Positions 22,254 through 24,570 of a stretch of 24,570 nucleotides of DNA are shown piece after piece (the stretch's first letter is position 1; each line of letters begins with the position of its first letter). The notes under the pieces were generated by a model. It saw nothing but the letters and a program-made list of their open reading frames with translations, was not told the origin of the DNA and searched no databases. This DNA comes from JANNOG01 sp050329835 (GTDB taxonomy: Bacteria > Actinomycetota > Actinomycetes > Actinomycetales > JBBAYJ01). The translations under genes were made by a program, and so were the position numbers. The stretch spans positions 1 to 24,570 of the forward strand of contig JBHJOJ010000199.1 of the NCBI GenBank assembly GCA_050329835.1, in the 5' to 3' direction.

Positions 22254-22526
22254 ATGCCCGAGTCCAAGCCCCCCCGCCGTCGTCGCCGGATTCTCGGCGG
22301 GCGGGCGGACGACCCCGCCGCGGCCGTGCTCAAGGCGCCGGCCGGCCAGACCCCGCGCTGGTGGGCGCCCGTCATGGTGGCGCTCATGGTGGTGGGGCTG
22401 GCGTGGATCGTCACCGCCTACGTGACGCGCCTGGCCTACCCGGTGCCGGGGATCGGCGCGTGGAACATCGCGGCGGGCTTCGGCGTGGCGCTCATCGGCT
22501 TCGGGATGACGACACGCTGGCGGTAA
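22254..22526 (+). CDS. crgA: CrgA: small septation membrane protein
   Basis: A 90-residue protein with a basic N-terminus (MPESKPPRRRRRI) and two transmembrane helices (about residues 39-59 and 67-86). The loop between them is AYVTRLAYPVPGIGAWNIAAGFG. Length, the PRWW entry to helix 1 and the YPVPGIG-WN motif all fit CrgA. CrgA coordinates FtsZ-ring and PBP recruitment at the septum in mycobacteria and controls septation in Streptomyces. The ATG at 22254 follows GAGGAGG. It diverges from the DUF881 operon and converges on the rhomboid gene across 73 bp containing a hairpin. Confidence 0.93.
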   Translation: MPESKPPRRRRRILGGRADDPAAAVLKAPAGQTPRWWAPVMVALMVVGLAWIVTAYVTRLAYPVPGIGAWNIAAGFGVALIGFGMTTRWR

Positions 22527-22567
22527 CACGGTGAGCGGCTGAAACACACTCGTGTCACTCCGTCCCC

Positions 22568-22595
22568 AGGGTTGTCCACAGCTGGGGACAACCCT
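22568..22595. terminator. Hairpin between convergent crgA and rhomboid genes, containing a DnaA-box-like 9-mer
   Basis: A perfect 10-bp inverted repeat, AGGGTTGTCC (22568-22577) and GGACAACCCT (22586-22595), encloses an 8-base loop. It lies in the short gap between two converging genes and is probably a bidirectional terminator, though no T-run follows. TTGTCCACA (22572-22580) equals the DnaA-box consensus reported for Streptomyces and mycobacteria. A single box is weak evidence for a DnaA role. Confidence 0.6.
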
Positions 22596-22599
22596 GTGC

Positions 22600-23481
22600 T
22601 CACACGAGCGCCCCTGGCGGGACGGCCGCCCACCGGGCGAGGATCAGTGCGACGAGCACCGCCACGACCACGGCGAGCCCGGCGACCTGCCACCACGTCC
22701 GGTTGCGGCGCGGCGCGGCGACCAGCACCGCACCCGCCGCCAGTCCGGCCACCAGACCACCGAGGTGGCCCTGCCAGGAGATGCTCGGGATCACGATACC
22801 GAGCAGGGCGAACGCCAGCAGGACGACGAGCTGGCGGACGACCGGCCGGCCCTGCCGCCACTCCAGGGCCAGGGCGGCGCCGAAGAGCCCGAACACCGCC
22901 CCCGAGATGCCGACCGTGGGGACCAGGAACGACTGCACGGGCGTCAGCCACAGGATGGCCGTCGACCCACCGAGCGTCGTGAGCACGAGGACCGAGACGT
23001 ACCGCCAGGTCCCCAGCATGAGCTCGGCCTCGCGACCGACCGTCCACAGGATGAGGCCGTTGAGCAGGAGGTGGCCGAGGAAGCCTGGGGAGTGGACGAG
23101 CGCGACGGTGAGGAAGCGCCAGGGCTCCGCCTGCGACAGCGCGGGGACGAACGCGAGTTCCGCGGTGACGCGGTTCCCGCCGGCGAGCTGGGCGAGGAAG
23201 ACCACGACGAGGACCGCGAGCAGCCCGTAGGTGAGCCGCGGCCGGCCGTCGCCCAGCGGCGCACCGAGCGCGGTCCGCGCCCGGGGGACGGACCGGCGCT
23301 GCTCGCGCACGCAGGCGACGCACTGCACGCCCACGGCCGCGGGCACCTGGCAGTCCGGGCACGCCGGGCGCTCGCAGCGCTGGCACCGGACGTAGCTCAC
23401 CCGGTCGGCGTGCCGCGGGCAGACCGGTGCCCGCTCCGCAGGGGGTGCGGGGTCCACCCCTTCCGGCGGTGGGCCCGTCAC
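22600..23481 (-). CDS. Rhomboid-family intramembrane serine protease with N-terminal zinc-binding domain
   Basis: A 293-residue protease. Residues 19-60 hold a cysteine/histidine cluster (Cys21, His24, Cys33, Cys36, Cys41, Cys44, Cys54, Cys57) that looks like a B-box-type zinc ribbon. About six to seven transmembrane helices follow. Rhomboid signatures are HLLLNGLILWTVG (Asn141 of the oxyanion site), GISGAVFGLFGA with catalytic Ser193, and WQGHLGGLVAG with catalytic His239, so the dyad is intact. Substrates are unknown; the zinc domain may recruit them on the cytoplasmic side. The GTG at 23481 is the only usable start, because the frame upstream lacks ATG, GTG or TTG until a stop. It lies 49 bp downstream of ppiA on the same strand, behind a 9-bp tandem repeat. 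Confidence 0.93.
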   Translation of the reverse strand: MTGPPPEGVDPAPPAERAPVCPRHADRVSYVRCQRCERPACPDCQVPAAVGVQCVACVREQRRSVPRARTALGAPLGDGRPRLTYGLLAVLVVVFLAQLAGGNRVTAELAFVPALSQAEPWRFLTVALVHSPGFLGHLLLNGLILWTVGREAELMLGTWRYVSVLVLTTLGGSTAILWLTPVQSFLVPTVGISGAVFGLFGAALALEWRQGRPVVRQLVVLLAFALLGIVIPSISWQGHLGGLVAGLAAGAVLVAAPRRNRTWWQVAGLAVVVAVLVALILARWAAVPPGALV

Positions 23482-23535
23482 CGGGTCACCCGGATCACCC
23501 GGATCACCCAGGTCGCTCGGGTCACTCGGGTCAGA
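23482..23535. repeat. 9-bp tandem repeat, six copies
   Basis: Six degenerate units of CGGGTCACC (also CGGATCACC, CAGGTCGCT, CGGGTCACT, CGGGTCAGA) fill the gap between ppiA and the rhomboid gene and end inside the ppiA stop codon. In the rhomboid frame they would read as Gly/Ser-Asp-Pro repeats, but no start codon lies upstream to translate them. Copy number may vary between strains and could alter the rhomboid 5' leader. Confidence 0.8.
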
Positions 23536-24067
23536 CCGCGGCGACGGTGACCGACGTCATGACGACGTCGGTGGTGGGACGGTCCTGGCGGCCGGTGGGC
23601 GTGGCCACGATGGCGTCGACGACGGCCCGCCCCTCGGCCGACGGGACGGACCCGAAGATCGTGTGCTTGCCCTGGAGCCAGGGCGTCGGCGCGACCGTGA
23701 TGAAGAACTGCGAGCCGTTGGTGCCGCGCCCGCCCCGCTTGCCGGCGTTCGCCATGGCCAGCAGGTACGGCTCGGTGAAGGCCAGCTCCGGGTGGATCTC
23801 GTCGTCGAACTGGAACCCCGGTCCGCCGGTTCCGGTGCCGAGCGGATCTCCCCCCTGGATCATGAACCCGGGGATGACCCGGTGGAAGACGAGCCCGTCG
23901 TAGAAGGGGTCCTGGCGCTGGGCCCGCGTGCCGGGATCGGTCCAGGCCCTGCCGCCGGTGATGAGTCCGACGATGGTCTCCACGGTCCGGGGCGCGTGGT
24001 TGCCGTACAGCTCGAAGGGGATCTCACCGAGGGTCGTGGAGATCGTGCCGCTGTGGGTCGCATGCAT
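23531..24067 (-). CDS. ppiA: Cyclophilin-type peptidyl-prolyl cis-trans isomerase
   Basis: A 178-residue cytoplasmic cyclophilin that speeds proline isomerisation during protein folding. The N-terminus ATHSGTISTTLGEIPFELYGNHAPRTVETIVGL is typical of actinobacterial PpiA. Active-site residues are visible in FHRVIPGFMIQGGDP (Arg63, Phe68, Gln71), MANAGKRGGRGTNGSQFFIT and WLQGKHTIFG (Trp130, His135). No signal peptide is present. The ATG at 24067 fits the family start, although the ribosome binding site is weak. It is transcribed toward the rhomboid gene and diverges from the helical repeat protein at the window end, as in other actinobacteria near the pknB cluster. Confidence 0.95.
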   Translation of the reverse strand: MHATHSGTISTTLGEIPFELYGNHAPRTVETIVGLITGGRAWTDPGTRAQRQDPFYDGLVFHRVIPGFMIQGGDPLGTGTGGPGFQFDDEIHPELAFTEPYLLAMANAGKRGGRGTNGSQFFITVAPTPWLQGKHTIFGSVPSAEGRAVVDAIVATPTGRQDRPTTDVVMTSVTVAAV

Positions 24068-24218
24068 GGCGGCAGTCTGTCACCGGGTGCGCGGGCCGTC
24101 CGAGGGGCCGGGGCCGCGGCACCGGGCGGGACCGCGCCGGGGGGCGCGCGCGGCGCTCGATGGGGGCAGGATGGGGCCCTGCGAGACGACGTGAGCCCAC
24201 AGCTCGGGAGGATCAGCC

Positions 24219-24570
24219 GTGAAGACGAAGCAGCGCCCGACGGAGCGCTCGGTCCAGACCACCTCCGAGGCGGTCGCCGCGGCGATGGCGCCCCGGATCG
24301 AGCAGGCCCGGGACTGGGCCGGTCCCCGGCTGGAGCAGGCGAAGGACTGGGCCGGACCCCGGATCGAGCATGCCCGGGACCGCGGGATCGAGGCGGCGGC
24401 CCCCCGGATCGAGGCGGCCGCCACCCGGCTGGGGCCGGCGATCGACGCGACCCGGGACCGTCTCGTGGACGACGTCCTGCCCCGGGTGTCCGCGGCGGCG
24501 CGGGAGGCCGCGGCCAGGGCCGAGGAGTCCCGCGCGCTCGTCGCCGCCGCGGCGGCCGAGCGCGGGGCCG
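24219..24570 (+). CDS. Ala-rich helical repeat protein, DUF5324-like (partial, C-terminus beyond window)
   Basis: The open frame starts with GTG at 24219, six bases after GGGAGGA, and runs off the right edge (117 codons). It contains a degenerate 11-residue repeat of the type APRIEQARDWA (APRIEQARDWA, GPRLEQAKDWA, GPRIEHARDRG, APRIEAAATRL, GPAIDATRDRL), starting near residue 24. Such periods form long amphipathic helices like those of apolipoprotein or LEA-like proteins. Composition, the PRIE(Q/A)A pattern and position next to ppiA resemble the DUF5324 proteins of Streptomyces. Those proteins carry a membrane segment further on, which cannot be seen here. Function is unknown; membrane or nucleoid association is only a guess. 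Confidence 0.7.
   Translation, partial: MKTKQRPTERSVQTTSEAVAAAMAPRIEQARDWAGPRLEQAKDWAGPRIEHARDRGIEAAAPRIEAAATRLGPAIDATRDRLVDDVLPRVSAAAREAAARAEESRALVAAAAAERGA

Noticed and set aside
22572..22580. A replication origin at the TTGTCCACA site
   Set aside because: Only one box is present, with no AT-rich unwinding region and no dnaA or dnaN nearby in the window.
23482..23535. CRISPR array
   Set aside because: Units are 9 bp without spacers and no cas genes are present; it is a simple tandem repeat.

Overview
The window is very GC-rich, and its genes are dominated by G/C at third codon positions. It looks like a chromosomal segment of a high-GC actinobacterium. The strongest clue is the cell-wall and division cluster fhaA-fhaB-pstP-rodA-pbpA-pknB, followed by a TrpG/PabA-type amidotransferase, a class E sortase, a DUF881 protein, CrgA, a rhomboid protease and cyclophilin PpiA. 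In many actinobacteria this cluster lies near the replication origin. A Geodermatophilaceae-like relative is my guess from gene style; it is not proven here.

Left part (1-5763): a membrane sensor with a GAF domain runs off the left edge (minus strand). Next is alpha-phosphoglucomutase (pgm, plus strand). A gene-free stretch of about 670 bp follows, holding a long imperfect inverted repeat that resembles a MITE-type element. After it comes a large minus-strand diguanylate cyclase that joins a LacI-type sugar-binding fold to GAF-like and GGDEF domains.

Middle-left (5764-12198): an RhtA-type exporter (minus) diverges from a strong promoter carrying a perfect 14-bp palindrome, a small ORF and a LacI-family regulator. 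A 5'-truncated DUF4230 remnant and a long hairpin follow. Then come an EamA transporter (plus) abutting a CPBP protease (minus), and an alpha/beta hydrolase-TetR pair behind a palindromic operator. The TetR gene ends inside an antisense tRNA-Leu(CAG).

Right part (12388-24570): the plus-strand fhaA operon encodes FHA adaptors, the PP2C phosphatase, the SEDS glycosyltransferase RodA, the class B PBP PbpA and the PASTA kinase PknB. Together they couple peptidoglycan synthesis to Ser/Thr phosphorylation. pknA is absent. PknB converges on a four-gene minus-strand operon read as DUF881, class E sortase, a 56-residue membrane protein and the amidotransferase, with translationally coupled joints. crgA diverges from DUF881 and converges, across a hairpin, on the rhomboid gene, which lies downstream of ppiA. 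The window ends in a plus-strand Ala-rich helical repeat protein that resembles DUF5324.

The items most worth a second look are the inverted-repeat element, the ligand-sensor/GGDEF fusion, the LacI-type palindromic promoter with its small ORF, the DUF4230 remnant beside a hairpin, and the small sortase-linked membrane protein.
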